Source: Haematococcus lacustris (taxonomy: Eukaryota; Chlorophyta; Chlorophyceae; Chlamydomonadales; Haematococcaceae). From it: a stretch of 64,000 bases of DNA. Below are positions 51,966 through 62,653 of the stretch, piece by piece (position 1 is the stretch's first letter; each line of letters begins with the position of its first letter). The position numbers were made by a program, and so were the translations under genes. The stretch lies in the NCBI GenBank assembly GCA_030144725.1, contig JASKMD010000031.1, positions 8,529,823 through 8,593,822 of the forward strand, read 5' to 3'. Under the pieces are notes generated by a model, which was not told the origin of the DNA, did not search any database, and was given only the letters and a program-made list of their open reading frames with translations.

Positions 51966-52072
51966 AACTGCAACACCGAACCTCCGGCCCCTGGTGTCGG
52001 TCTCGAGCGTTCACTCGGAACTGCTTCGGCCTCGGTCGTTTACAAACCCGGAAAAGGTGAGGCGTTGCAGTT
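51966..52072. mobile_element. Half-copy of the fold-back MITE at 8.15 kb
   Basis: Begins AACTGCAACACC and ends GGCGTTGCAGTT as inverted ends. Interior CTCGAGCGTTCACTCGGAAC and GGCCTCGGTCGTTTACAAAC match the complement of 8160-8215. It holds one hairpin arm only. Confidence 0.7.
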
Positions 52073-52109
52073 AACTTGTATAACTTCAATGTACAGAGGC
52101 GATAAATCG

Positions 52110-52366
52110 ATTCTTAGTTCCGTTTTCATGCGTTATAATAGTTAATAGCCTGCTTTTTAAGAGACTTAGTTCCCTATTATGCTCTTAAAAACGCGGGACG
52201 CGGACCATTTTTAGAAAAGTGCATAGCTGGTTCAAACTGGCTACCGTTGCAAGTCGCGTATGGTGCTACCACGCCCCGCCCTTCGCTCCAAAACAAAGTG
52301 TTGCTCCAGAAGTGCGGCTTCGCCGCACAGAATGTAGCCACAACGCACCAAAAACGGAACTAAATT
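52110..52366. repeat. Inverted-repeat element, TTAGTTCCGTTTT ends
   Basis: CTTAGTTCCGTTTT at about 52110 and AAAACGGAACTAAATTAG at about 52349 are inverted. It sits between the half-MITE and the large palindrome. It contains no gene. Confidence 0.55.
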
Positions 52367-52565
52367 AGATAGTGGAAGCGCCCGGGGCGTTTTAGGCCCC
52401 CAAAAACACTCGGCCTCGGCGCTGGAGCGTAACAGCTCTCGACCTCAGCCAGCAGCCGCGTCGCTACGCTCCGCGGCTGCTGGCTTCGGTCTCGAGCTGT
52501 TACGCTCCAGCGCCTCGGCCTCGCGTTTTTAGGGCGCCTAAAACTTCCGGCGCTTCCACTATCTA
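52366..52565. mobile_element. 200-bp near-perfect palindrome
   Basis: Runs TAGATAGTGGAAGCGCC … GGCGCTTCCACTATCTA. The arms carry GCTGGAGCGTAACAGCTC and its complement, and the centre is GCAGCCGCGTCGCTACG. It is a cruciform-forming fold-back MITE by structure. Confidence 0.85.
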
Positions 52566-52995
52566 CTACTTAAAGATGTGATATGACCGGGTCTGTAGTC
52601 AAGAGGTTTATGTGGCAGATCGCCACACCACACCACCTGGGAACCCCGAGTGTACAGAGGGTTTGACGTCCTCCAAATCAGTATCATTCCCAGTTGCAGT
52701 TAGTAACACTCTTCTACTCTCCGCCAAATTAGATCACAGTTGAGACCGTGGTTGAAACCAGATTGAGACCACGACAATGAGGTTACGGGGTTTTGCGAGT
52801 TTTGGCTTAATTATATTTCATCATATTCCGGCCCTATTCGCGACTTTTTTGGTATTCTCCTTTTCTCTGATTCTCTGCGGTTGGGGCGGTTGGGGGCAAC
52901 CACCCGTGGCCTGCTGTACCTGCGACTGCGACTGCGGCTGTTCTGGCGAGCGACAGCGAGGACAGCGAGGATGAGCATCAACGTCGGCGTCTACC

Positions 52996-53704
52996 ATGCA
53001 CAACCGCAAGCACTTCACCTCCACTAATGTGCAGGCCTTGTGTGATGGTGATGGGCTGTGGGTGGCTGTGGAGGTGGGTAATGCAGGTGATGCCCGTGCG
53101 TTTGCTGAGAGTGAGGTGAGCATGGGCTTGCAGGGTGCTTTGGGCCAGCTGCTGTGGGACGCAAGGGTGCTTGTCCACGGGACAGTTGTGCATCATGTGC
53201 ATCATGGCAGACTCTGCATATGCATGCCACACATTTGTTGTGCCCGCATTCAAGGACACCATTGCAGCTAGGAGTGAGGCCAGGACACGGTTCAACACAC
53301 AGCATAGCACAGCCCGACGCAAGGTGGAGTGTGCATTTGGCAGGCTCAAGGCTAGGTGGCGGGTGCTGTTGCGTGAGCATGATGTGACTCTCCAGTATGT
53401 GAACGTGGTGATTATGGCTTGCTTCCTGTTGCATAACATTGACGAGCTCCGTGCAGAGCCTGCCCCTGATGAGGAGGATGAGGAGTACCTTGCATTGAAG
53501 AGGGCTTATGATGCAATGTTTGAGGGTGGTGGTGGTGGGGAGGAAGAGGGTGGTGGGGAGGAGGGTGATGATGGTCTTGGGCCTGCGCGGCATGCTAATG
53601 CTGGTCCTGGGCCTGGCAGCATTCACCCACCCCCATTGCATGTGAGGCGTGAGCATGGCAATGTTGTGCGTGACGCCGTGGTTCAGATGTTGGCTGCGTT
53701 GTAA
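52996..53704 (+). pseudogene. PIF/Harbinger DDE transposase, truncated and frameshifted
   Basis: The first part (52996 to about 53150) reads RKHFTSTNVQALCDGDG, with the first catalytic Asp, and GNAGDARAF. After a frameshift near 53150-53190 a second frame (to 53704) reads MADSAYACHTFVVPAF (second Asp), FNTQHSTARRKVECAFGRLK (catalytic Glu) and MACFLLHNID. This is the Harbinger DDE order. The N-terminal third, including the usual DNA-binding part, is absent: only about 100 bp lie between the left TIR region and this ORF. An acidic Gly-rich tail ends the protein. Confidence 0.85.
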
Positions 53705-53816
53705 GGCGTGTGCTCAAACTCTCCTCGGCTTTGTGCTTGAGCTTTGTGTTTGCCCCTACTTTGTGTTTGTGGGGCGGTGGCTGTTTTGTAAGGCGACTCT
53801 TCAGATGCTTCACGGC

Positions 53817-54209
53817 TTACAAAGTCATGCAGTCATGCCCTGCAGCCATGCAACTAGTCCGTGTGAAGGGGTTCAATGCCCAGGGCACAACGGCTAGGCC
53901 ATCACGACAAGGCTGCGGTTGAACAACAGCTAGGCCATCACGACAGGCTAGACCCCTCTGCATCCCCCAGGGCTCACCGTCACCGTCACTATCAAACCCC
54001 TCCTGCTCCCGCTTCCCCCTGGAACTGCCAGCATGCTGTGCCGCTGGCAGCGTTTGCAGCGCTTGGACGTAGAGGGCGACTAAACGGGCTTGCTCCTCGC
54101 CCCCAACGGTGGGTAAATTAAAGCCTACTGAAGCGAACGCTCGTGCAGCCAGCTCCGTGAGGTGGGACATCGAGATTATCTCAACGACCCAACCCCCGAG
54201 CAAGTTCAA
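53817..54209 (-). CDS. Minus-strand ORF in Harbinger element, unrecognised
   Basis: From an internal Met the frame reads MSHLTELAARAFASVGFNLP then EEQARLVALYVQALQTLPAA. Harbinger elements often carry a second gene (Myb/SANT-like), which this could be, but no SANT tryptophans are seen. It converges on the transposase. The repeated AGGCCATCACGACA motif (about 53898 and 53933) lies in its distal part. Confidence 0.35.
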   Translation of the reverse strand: MNLLGGWVVEIISMSHLTELAARAFASVGFNLPTVGGEEQARLVALYVQALQTLPAAQHAGSSRGKREQEGFDSDGDGEPWGMQRGLACRDGLAVVQPQPCRDGLAVVPWALNPFTRTSCMAAGHDCMTL

Positions 54210-54702
54210 GTTTACTCGGGTCGTTTTCTAGGGGCCTGAATAAAGTTTGAACTTTCTCCGCGGTTGGGCGGTTGACGGCGCGAGTGACGGCTTCTAACAG
54301 CGTGTATCTGCAACGTTGAGACACTCCCCGGGCAGAAGCTGGTACACAGGAGAATCGTGTATGGTTAACACTCGCATCGGTGCAGCCAGTCAGCGGGGCG
54401 GCCAAAAAGTGCAGCGGTTGGGGAGAAAACAGAAAATAGAATACCAAAAAAGTCGCGAATAGGGCCTCCATCATGCTTGATCATATGGGGTCATATCTTA
54501 AAGATTATTTCGTGCGCGCCTTAATGTTACTACTTTCTTTACTCAGATTTCAACCACCAACTACCTCGCCATGCTGTCAGTGGGAGTTAGCGCTCGTCTT
54601 CAGTATACTCCAGTAGTCTTGTAAGGGGTCGGAGGTTTCTGACGTTCATGGGCCTGACGGGAGGCTGAGGCTGCGATGGCCAGAAAGGGCAGTACACCCT
54701 TA

Positions 54703-54800
54703 CCCTCAACCTTAATCCTGATATCAACCCTAACCCTGAACCCTAACCTTAATCCTAATCCCACACCCACACCCTAAAACCTCACCGAAACCCCGAGCTA
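54703..54800. repeat. Degenerate CCCTAA-type interstitial repeat
   Basis: Imperfect 6-7-bp units (ACCCTAACC, ACCTTAATCC, CACCCTAAAACC). The opposite orientation is found at 58697-58925. Confidence 0.7.
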
Positions 54801-54840
54801 GAGCTTGAACCCTGACTGTGATTTCACACTCTAAACCTAA

Positions 54841-54970
54841 GCCTGTGTCTGCTCTTGATACGCTTCGGAGGGGGGTTTGGGCGGGGTCTTGTCCACAGGC
54901 CGAGACAGAAGGCTCTCAACTCCTTCACTAGGGACAGTTACGACAATGTCGGCATGTGGTCTGCAAGCAT
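54841..54970. repeat. ~125-bp direct repeat flanking the hAT element, right copy
   Basis: Partner of 51688-51812, about 80% alike by eye. It reads GCCTGTGTCTGCTCTTGATA near its start. Confidence 0.75.
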
Positions 54971-55215
54971 GTGCCTATTACATGCCGCTGCGAGCTACCA
55001 TCTTAGCAGTCGTTTAGAAGCACAACCAAGCAAGCAAGATGGCGACAGCTGGACTAGCACAGCTTTTCAAGAAATCCGTACGCACCTGGTGCGAGCCTTG
55101 TTGCACCACTTTACTTATTCCGACCACCAGGGTGTACAACATGTCTTTTTCTGACGCAGGCGTTCGCATTCGCATTTGAGAGCGTGAAAGCAGCGGGCCT
55201 GCGCCAGAGACCAGC

Positions 55216-55734
55216 ATGCCAGCCACGGCCACGCCTGCATCAATAGCTGCAGTAGCCATCAACGCAGGCATGCAGGTCATGTCAAACATAAGCAGCAGCA
55301 GTAGCAGCAGCAGCAGTAGCAGCAGAAGCAGCAACAGCAAAGCCCCCCTGTTGGCCAGCAAACGTAGCGTGGTGCTTCACCCAGAGCATGGCCATCACCA
55401 CCTGCCGCACCATCACACTGAGTGGGAGCTGGAGATGGGCCTGGTGATCATCCTAGTAGCTGTTCATGTGGGCGCGTTGTGCTTCTGGCTGTGGCTGCTC
55501 TATGCTGACAAAGAGCGCAAGAAGCAACTGCGCAACGGTGGACAACCCGGCAGCCACCGGCCAGGGTCCAAACCTGGTTCAACCTTGGCGTCAGCTGGCA
55601 GGCTGGGCAGCAGCGATGTGACAGGGGCAGCAGGAAGCTCCAGCACTGGGGTTGGCAGCAGCTGGCGCACCCCCAAAGAGCTCCTGGCAGCATGGGGCAA
55701 AGCGAGGGAGAGGGAGCGGCTGGGCAAGGTGTGA
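55216..55734 (+). CDS. Small single-pass membrane protein, unknown function
   Basis: 172 residues from the ATG at 55216; an in-frame TGA lies 12 codons upstream. A Ser run (AGC/AGT repeats, residues 25-40), then a His-rich stretch (HPEHGHHHLPHHHTEW), one hydrophobic helix (about residues 73-96, MGLVIILVAVHVGALCFWLW), a basic stop-transfer (DKERKKQLR) and a Gly/Ser-rich cytosolic tail. No family was recognised. The charge pattern suggests the C-terminus lies on the cytosolic side. Confidence 0.55.
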   Translation: MPATATPASIAAVAINAGMQVMSNISSSSSSSSSSSRSSNSKAPLLASKRSVVLHPEHGHHHLPHHHTEWELEMGLVIILVAVHVGALCFWLWLLYADKERKKQLRNGGQPGSHRPGSKPGSTLASAGRLGSSDVTGAAGSSSTGVGSSWRTPKELLAAWGKARERERLGKV

Positions 55735-56065
55735 CATGCAGCATGCTAGCAAGCATGCCTGGCCCATGGCAGAGTGGTGGGGTGGGAGCAGATGGTTGAA
55801 GCACAAGGTTGTAGCACATGTCAGCAGCTGGGCCCAGCAGGCCGTCATCCAGGAGCTGGTACCTACTCCCTCCCACCTTCACCCAGCGTAATGCCAGTTG
55901 TCCAGGTCTTGCTGATGGTGGTGGCTCACACCACTTCAGCCTACAGCCATCAGAACACTGTGTACCGCACTTCAAAGCTAGGTGCACAAGTAAAGCTGCA
56001 CCAAGCCTCACATGGGTGGGATGGCCTCGCTACCCCCTACCATTCACACCATGGCTAGGTGGTGG

Positions 56066-56150
56066 AGCAGGCCGCGCCCCAGGCAGCAGTTCCTCCTTTG
56101 ATGCACGCTGGCTCTGCCGGAGTAGTCTTCTTCTCCTTCTTCTTCACACC
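56066..56150 (-). repeat. 95-bp dispersed module, copy 3 (indels)
   Basis: Complement reads GACTACTCCGG, then with small insertions and substitutions CGTGCATCAAAGGAGG and CTGGGGCGCGGCCTGCTCC. The conserved frame of the other two copies is broken. Confidence 0.7.
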
Positions 56151-56246
56151 ACGTCGAGGCTTACAGGGAGGTACTGCCACTACATGATGAGGACGTTTCA
56201 TGGGCTTGAAGCCAAGGCGTGTGAGGGACACGGTTGGCTACATTAG

Positions 56247-56292
56247 GCAAACAAAACTCATTCAACATAGAACAACATGTTTGACTGTGGGT
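56247..56292 (+). repeat. 44-bp dispersed repeat, copy 2
   Basis: AACAAAACTCATTCAACATA then GAACAACATGTTTGACTGTG; diverged from the copies at 18478 and 62587. Confidence 0.75.
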
Positions 56293-57710
56293 AACGTTGG
56301 CTACATCGGGCATGAGGCTGCCTGGCTGCGCTAGGGGGTCTAGGAGGCTCCAGCCCTAGGTCGTGGTTGGACCTGTGGCAATGTGGTCCGCAGGGGTGTG
56401 AGGAGTGAGGTGGGGGGTGATCTCATGTGATCTCATGGTGTCGTTGGTGTCATTTGCAAGATACGCCGCCTCGCCTCGGTTTGCAAGCCAGTCTGGTGGT
56501 TTGAAGGTCACACACAGAAGATGAGGATTGAGGGATGGGCATGAGCCAAGTTTTCAAGATTCGTTTCAATACTTTCAAAGAAAGCTCGAATTAAACCATA
56601 TGGCTGACACCGCTAGAGCTGTCAGTGGGATGAGATTTTGTTGCAATGCTCTTCAAGGCTATGTGCACAAAACAAGTTAATTGAAGCTGGCCACTCAGCT
56701 CTGCCATACAACTAGTAGATAGATCTGAACGGATACATCAATCATGCTGTATCCCCGTCCTCCTGTGGATCCCCTACACTTCTCCACAGCAGTGAGAGAC
56801 CGGTGTGTGTCCCTAACCTAGGAGTGAGGACTGTGTCCCTAACCTATTCGCTAGAGCCCTACCCATGCACACTCTAGCGCACTCGAGGTCGACGTTTGTA
56901 GTGCTGTAAGGGGTCCGAGGGTGGCGGGGGGCAATTGAGGAGTACACAGTGGAAATGTACGTTGGTAGATTCAACAGCAAGACTTGATGGAGTTCAAGGC
57001 CAGACCATGGCAGCCCCTCCCTGCGTTGCTCTGCACTAGAGGTTGCCTGTCATAACCTTGTGACTCCACAGCCTCAACGGCACCTTCAGCACCCAGGCCA
57101 CTGCCAGCCCTGCAGCCGTGCCCACAGCGTGGCCGCTCAGGCCGATGGCCGGCTCCGGCGCATGCGAGCTTCCTACTCCGCGCTGGTTGCGCCTCAGCGC
57201 ATGCTGTGGAAGCGCAGGCTACGGGTGCGGTGCATCGCTGCTTTGACGGCGCTGGCAACGTCCGGCACGGTGATGTGGGCGGGATCGACAGAACAGTTCG
57301 CGCCAGGGCCCTTAAACACGCCTGCAGGAGGCGGAGTAGAGGAGCGCGTGGGGGGCACACACCACATGGGTGGGTGAGACGGGCAGGGGAGGAAATACCT
57401 GCAGCACAATACTATGCCGGCAGCATAACACAGTTGGTTACCCCTAGGCTGTGCATCTACCCTCTCCCCTGCCCTTACCGTAGTGACACGATACGTGTGA
57501 ACCTTGAACGTTATAAAGTGACTCCTACATAATTGTCTGCGGTTTTCCCGGGTGTAAATAGATTATCAGAAGCTCGGGCGACGAGGGCATGCCAGTGCGA
57601 CCACGGCGCACTGATCGCGATCGCAAGCGCGCCAGTATTGATTGGGCCGCGCATGGCCGGCTGGCGATGACCACGCCGATGCCAGAGTACAACGGAAGTG
57701 TCCATCCTGC

Positions 57711-60700
57711 CTAGACTGCACCATCTTTTGTTAGCTGACGTCCACTAGAAAAGACCCCTCGTGGGCAACCAAAGGAAAGGTGTGGTACAGAGTGCACTGC
57801 AGACCAGGCCCCCTCAGACCCCTTTGACCCAGCCACCCCCTGCTCCCTAGCCCGCTCACCTGTTTTGACCAGGACTGACACCCAGGGGGCCCCCGCTGCA
57901 TTGGCCCCCCGCACATCCGCCGCCGGGTTGTCCCCTACTGCATATATGCCAGAGAACGGACTATGCAAGGCGCTGCTGCCACCCCACTTGCACTGATCTG
58001 CACCCACACTGTGGCCCCGCCTTTCCCCAGTGTTGACAGCAGTGGGGAGGCCCTCACAGGGCGGCCCTGCCCTAGCCTGGGTGTGGGGGTGGGCCCTTCC
58101 CTCCTCCATGCTGCCTGGGGTGCCTCCAGTGGCGTGACTGGTCCATGACTGCGCTGCTGCTGCTGCCCCTGCCCCTGCTGCTGCCCCTGCCCCTGCCCCT
58201 GCCTCTGCTGCTGTGGCGGTGGCACCAGCTGTGGGCAGCTTGTGTATGTGTTGAGGCTCAGGAGGGGGCACTAGCCCTAGCCGCACTGCCTGCTGCTGCA
58301 GCAGCTGCTCTGCAAGGCTGTAAGGCTCTGGGTTGGGTTTACCTGCAGTGGGCAAGGCAGCGAGGAGGGCGGGTTAGGAGCGGAGGGGAGGGGAGGGGGG
58401 GAAGCAAACTTGGGCATGCTGCTGCGCCTCAAAGCTTAGAGCTCCCTGCCCCTACCCCTGCCCCTGCCCCCCAGCCTCCCCCCTCCTTTCTGCTGCTTCT
58501 GAGAGCAAGCAGCCCCCAACCCCCTCTGGGGCCCACCATAAAACTTGACATCCCCAGGGGGCCGGCCATGCAACCGCGCATACAGCGCCAGCAGCGCATG
58601 CGCAAACGCCCCCTGCAGCCATCAGGCCAGCAGCTGCTGGGTGGCATGGCCCGGCTATGCCAGTGGCTGGATGGCAGCAGCTAGGGCACACAGGGTTTGG
58701 GTTTAGGTTATGTTTATGGTGTGAAATCAGGGTTTTATGATGATTTGGTTCAGGTGGATATTAGGGCACATAGGGTTAGGGTTTAGGTTAGGGTCAGGTT
58801 TAGAGTGTGAAGTCACGGTCAGAGTTTAGGCTATAGCTCAAGGTGTTGGTGAGGTTCAGGGTGTGAGTGTGGGATTAGGATCAAGGTTAGGGTTTAGGGT
58901 CAGGGTTGGTATCAGGGTTGAAGCTGAGAGTAAGGGTGTACTGCCCTGGCCCTGGCCTGGCCTGCCCTGCCCTGGCTCACCAACAACAGCCCGGGGCAAG
59001 CAGCACCCTGACCTGGGGTGCAAGCGGCTGCGATGCCGCCCACCCAAGGCCCAGCAGCCTATGTCACAGTAGTGTGTGCCCCCTTGAAGCTGTCCTCAGC
59101 TTACGATTAGTGCATGTTTGCCATGCCAACTCTAGACTATAGCACTATCACAGGGGTCAGGCAATAGCATAGGTGGTAGGCGCCCATGCCATGTGTGCGA
59201 GAGCAATTCTCCGTATCAACAAGAATTCCACCCCTAGTTAGGGGACCTGTGCTGCTGTGCCGCAGCCCACCTCCACCCAGCCTGCCCCCTACAAGCCCTG
59301 CACCACAACACAGGCACTTACTAGCGGCTTGTGATATGAAAGGATATAAGGGTGATTTTGCTGACTACAACCGGTTATACCCTGTCTCCATAGAGCCTGG
59401 TCAGGGGCTTGTATTAGTAACTGCAACAATTGCATCTAATGTATACTTACAACACATGTTTATATAGAAAAAAGTAGAATAAATGACACCCTGTCTCCAT
59501 AGAGCCTGAGCCTGAGCCTGACCCCCTGCACCCACTCCATTGTTGAAGATGCTGTAATGGCCACCGTCATCACACCTCATCACACCCGGCTAGGTGCAAG
59601 CTCACCAGCAGGGCTCATGAGGGAGGTGCTGTGACAACCGATGCACCGAGCATGGCCATGTCTCTTCAAGGCCCAGTAGCCATACCAGGCTAGCGGCTTA
59701 CCAGCGGTGTGAATTACTAACCAACTCTAACTACCACCAGCCACCATCAACCAACACTAACGACATGGGCATGTTTGCGCGGCAGGCCATGACCCAGCTT
59801 GTTCATGGTTGCTGGGACAGCAGCTGCAGAAGCAGCCTCAGGGGTGAATGCTGCTGCTGCCACCCACCTGGCCAAACCTGTTCCGAGGAAAGGCATTAGC
59901 CCACAGCAGGTCAGGGTTGGAGAAAAACAGGCGGCAGGGTGGGCTGGCAGGGTCCTGGCTCTCAGGCCTGCCTGGAACTCCCCCGGAGGCCAGCACGTCG
60001 GTGATCAGCTGCAGGTCCACATACCAATTGCTGCGTGCAGGGCATGCCAACGTGAAGATGCACAATGGTGGGTTTGGGTGGCCCCACCAAGCCTGAGGCA
60101 ACATGAGGCACTGCAGGCACTGCTGCTGCCTCCGCCCTTGAGCACAGCACACATTTCTGGCAGCCTGCGTTTCCACAAGGGGTTGAAAGGGGTGAAGGGT
60201 CAGGGTTGAAGTGCAAGCAATGTGAGAACTGCCTTGTCCAGCTGGTGAGTAAGATGGTGTCACAGTGCAAAGAAAACGTGAAAAGAAGTTGTGAACATAA
60301 GTCGTGAAAACGTACTCAAAGACGTGCAAACCCTGTGTTAGTCATGAGTTGTTAGTTAAAAGATGTCTGTCTTGCTGTCGTAAACTACTGCTGGCCAGTA
60401 GCTATGGCCCAACGCAACCCTCTCCTGCTCCTGCAAATGGCGTTCAGTGGCGTAATCTGGAATGAATTGGATGCGCGGGTGGGTGATGCTGCCGCTGCAC
60501 GCGTGCTCTTCCAGGCTGGACAGTGGCTGCCAGTGCATTACCGCTTTGCAGATGCCCCCCGTATCAGACACGCTGCATCAAACTCCCAACTACGTGCTCC
60601 ATCACCCCCCATTGTCCCCACACTGCCCCTTCCTGCTGCTGTCCCCCTCCCCCCCCCTTCTGTGGCGCACCCCCCACCCCCTCCCCCTGTGCCGCCCCCC

Positions 60701-61910
60701 AGCCACCTAGGGTCAGACATGACCAGCACCGCCTCTATGGGTGCCGCCTCAGTGCCCAGTCCCAGGTCCCTCACAGGGCAGCTGCCGGGCAGTGGGGCTG
60801 GCAGGGGCGGCAGGAAGGGCACTGCAGTGGGCATGGCAGCTGCCAGCTGCTCGCTGCTGACCAGCCTGCGCATGGAGGGTGCACACAGCGTGGCCTATAC
60901 TGGCTACCTCGACGATGGCAGGGACAACAGGGGAGTGCAACACAAGGGGGTACATGGACCTATCCTCGCCGCATTAACATCAACAGGCCAACAAAACTCA
61001 TTTTTGCATTAACATCAACATTTTTGTTTTAACATCAACATTTTTGCATTAACATCATTTTTGCATTAACATCAACAGGCATGCCCACAGGGGGAAGCAG
61101 CACAGGGTGCCGCCCAGGCCTATCCTTGCCACCTCAACAACAGCAACAAGCATGCACAGTCACGGCAGCGACGGCCTCGTATACAGAATAATCTCCCCTG
61201 CCCTTGTCACTTTAGGGTTGGTCCTCTTACATAGTGGGTTGCGACATCAACCCGGGACGCTCACAGATCACAGCTCACAGGAAGCCTCACAGGCAGGTCC
61301 TCTTCCACACAAGGTCTGAAGAGCGTACCCACAGAGTACCTACTTTACCCAACTGTACTGTACTGAGGATGCCAGGCGTGCGGGCAGGCATGCATGGATC
61401 AAGACATGGGCACTGGGGGAACTAGAGGGGAGACCAGGGTGGGTAGAGCCAGGTAGGGCTGTCCAGGGTGGCTCACCCAGCACAACACAACGCCCAGCGC
61501 ACCGCAACGCAGGCAGGCAGACAAGCAAGCAAGGCAGGCCGGTGTGCTTGCTTGTTGCTGCTGCTGCTGGTGCTGCTGCTGCTGCTGCTGCCAGTGCTGC
61601 TGCTGCTGCTGCTGCTATTGTTGCTGTTGCTGGTGCGGCGGCTGCTGGCTGCATGAGGGTACCTGGTAAAGCCGTAGCCCGCAGCAACCTGCAGCACATT
61701 GCCTCGCCCCGCCACCAGCACCGGCCGTTGCCCCAGCTCCTGCACCAGGCCCCTCATGGGGGTGTGACTCAGGATGACCTGCAGGCAGCTGCATCACAGC
61801 TGCTGGATGCAACCAGGCCATGCACATGCCACACCTTGACACGGTCAGCTCTGCTGCAGCTAGCCATTCACTGCTGTTGCTTGCTGGTTGCTGCCGGCTC
61901 CTGCTGGCTG

Positions 61911-61948
<38 letters not shown>

Positions 61949-62575
61949 CCCTGTTGCTGCTGCTGCTGCCCCTTGCTGCTGCATTTGGCTGATGGCGCAT
62001 CGCTGGCTGTAGGCAAGCACCTGCCTGCCTGCCCCAATGGCCCAGTGCAGCGCTGGTGAGGGGGCTGCCAGGTCAGCTACACACTCCGATAGGTGGACAT
62101 CACTGGTAGTGGCCTGATATCCCCCAGCCTCCTTGCCTCGCGTCTGACCACCTGCACCCCTCCTTGACACCCTGCCGCCCCCTGACTCCCCTCCTGCATT
62201 CCCTCCTGCTGCCAGCACTCAGTACAGCAGCAACAAGTGGCTGAGATTTATTATATGAGATATGCCAAACAGCAGCAGCAGCCCCATCCCCAAGTAATCC
62301 ATCAAGTAGTCACCTGGGGCAGCACTCACAGCCCCCTTGCTGCGTTGCTGACCCTACTACAGCAATGCTGCCACTCACTGCCTCTCACTCACACCAGGGT
62401 TTAAGCCCCTCACTGCAGCCCCTTGCCGGCGGCACCCACCTGCAAACCCCACCTGCTCCTCTGCCACTGGCACTTGCAGCCAGCTGGACAGCTGCTGCGC
62501 CTTGTGCCCCTCCGTCACACCACCACCGTTGGTCATGAACACGGTGGGAAAACGCCAAGTGCCGCTGGGGCATAG
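57711..62575 (-). CDS. HDHD5/CECR5-like HAD-superfamily hydrolase
   Basis: Seven exons join in phase: 62575-62453, 61778-61663, 60865-60707, 60030-59868, 58612-58537, 58342-57860 and 57757-57711. The product reads in CECR5 order: FPTVFMTNGGGVTEGHKAQQ (HAD motif II), VILSHTPM and RPVLVAGRGNVLQVAAGYGF, APIEAVLVMSDP, NWYVDLQLITDVLASGG, FFSNPDLLWANAF and RFGQ/GAF, YGKPNPEPYSLAEQLL (motif III Lys), YAVGDNPAADVRGANAAG (motif IV), VLVKTG/VFSS. Introns hold CTG, TTTTTGC and telomere-like repeats. A low-complexity Ala/Gly insert follows GLVPPPEPQ. Motif I (DxDGV) is not in the window; a hAT element lies immediately upstream. Human HDHD5 is placed in mitochondria; substrate unknown. Confidence 0.88.
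58697..58925. repeat. Degenerate TTAGGG-type interstitial repeat in HDHD5-like intron
   Basis: Units such as GGGTTTAGG, TTAGGGTTTAGGTTAGGG and GTTTAGAGTG, imperfect, over about 230 bp in the intron between exons ending 59868 and starting 58612. The strand is opposite to that at 54703-54800. Confidence 0.75.
60960..61085. repeat. AT-rich tandem repeat (TTTTTGCATTAACATCAACA)n
   Basis: Four to five imperfect units of about 20 bp in an HDHD5-like intron, beginning with a fragment of the 44-bp repeat (CAACAAAACTCATTTTT). Confidence 0.8.
61555..61985. repeat. Interrupted CTG tracts in HDHD5-like gene region
   Basis: (CTG)n at 61556-61650 and again at 61912-61985, on either side of the exon 61778-61663. 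The Leu-, Ala- and Ser-rich frames across them are artefacts. Confidence 0.85.
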
Positions 62576-62586
62576 CTGCTAACAGA

Positions 62587-62630
62587 CAGGTCAACAAAAC
62601 TCATTCAACAAGGAACAACATGTCGGCCTG
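62587..62630 (+). repeat. 44-bp dispersed repeat, copy 3
   Basis: Nearly identical to the complement of 18478-18521. It lies just upstream of the HDHD5-like exon at 62575. Confidence 0.8.
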
Positions 62631-62653
62631 TGGGTAATGGCCTGTGGTATGGA

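Larger units (their letters stand above)
52830..54466 (+). mobile_element. PIF/Harbinger transposon, 1637 bp, nested in hAT element
   Basis: Exact 29-bp terminal inverted repeats at 52830-52858 and 54438-54466 (starting GGCCCTATTCGCGAC) and a 3-bp target duplication TCC on both sides (52827-52829, 54467-54469). It contains a frameshifted DDE transposase on the plus strand and an ORF on the minus strand. Confidence 0.95.
51894..54523. mobile_element. hAT-type element with 8-bp TSD, containing nested elements
   Basis: The left end is TAGGGCGCGACC and the complement of the right end is TAAGGCGCGCACG, both fitting the hAT terminal pattern. Flanking ATGTTACT at 51886-51893 and 54524-54531 is an exact 8-bp target duplication. 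No hAT transposase is inside. Subtracting the Harbinger insertion leaves about 990 bp, made largely of smaller fold-back elements. It is therefore non-autonomous and may be mobilised by a related enzyme such as the one at 62.9-64 kb. Confidence 0.9.
54532..55215. other. Flank with degenerate telomere-like repeats
   Basis: 54703-54800 contains many imperfect CCCTAA/CCTTAA units. 54841-54970 is the right partner of the repeat at 51688. A possible small 5' exon or UTR with an intron (FKKS/GTACGC … GACGCAG) lies at 55039-55159, ahead of the membrane-protein gene. Confidence 0.5.
55735..57710. other. Intergenic, repeats only
   Basis: Holds copy 3 of the 95-bp module (56066-56150) and copy 2 of the 44-bp repeat (56247-56292). 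Frames here (56971-57377 both strands, for example) show no recognisable domain. Confidence 0.4.

Noticed and set aside
60404..61012. 202-codon plus-strand ORF
   Set aside because: It overlaps the in-phase HDHD5-like exon 60865-60707 on the minus strand and is Pro-rich from C tracts; its first 50 codons look ordinary, but no family supports them.
61542..62012. Ala/Leu-rich membrane-like proteins
   Set aside because: CTG-repeat translations across HDHD5-like introns; the real coding exon is on the other strand at 61778-61663.
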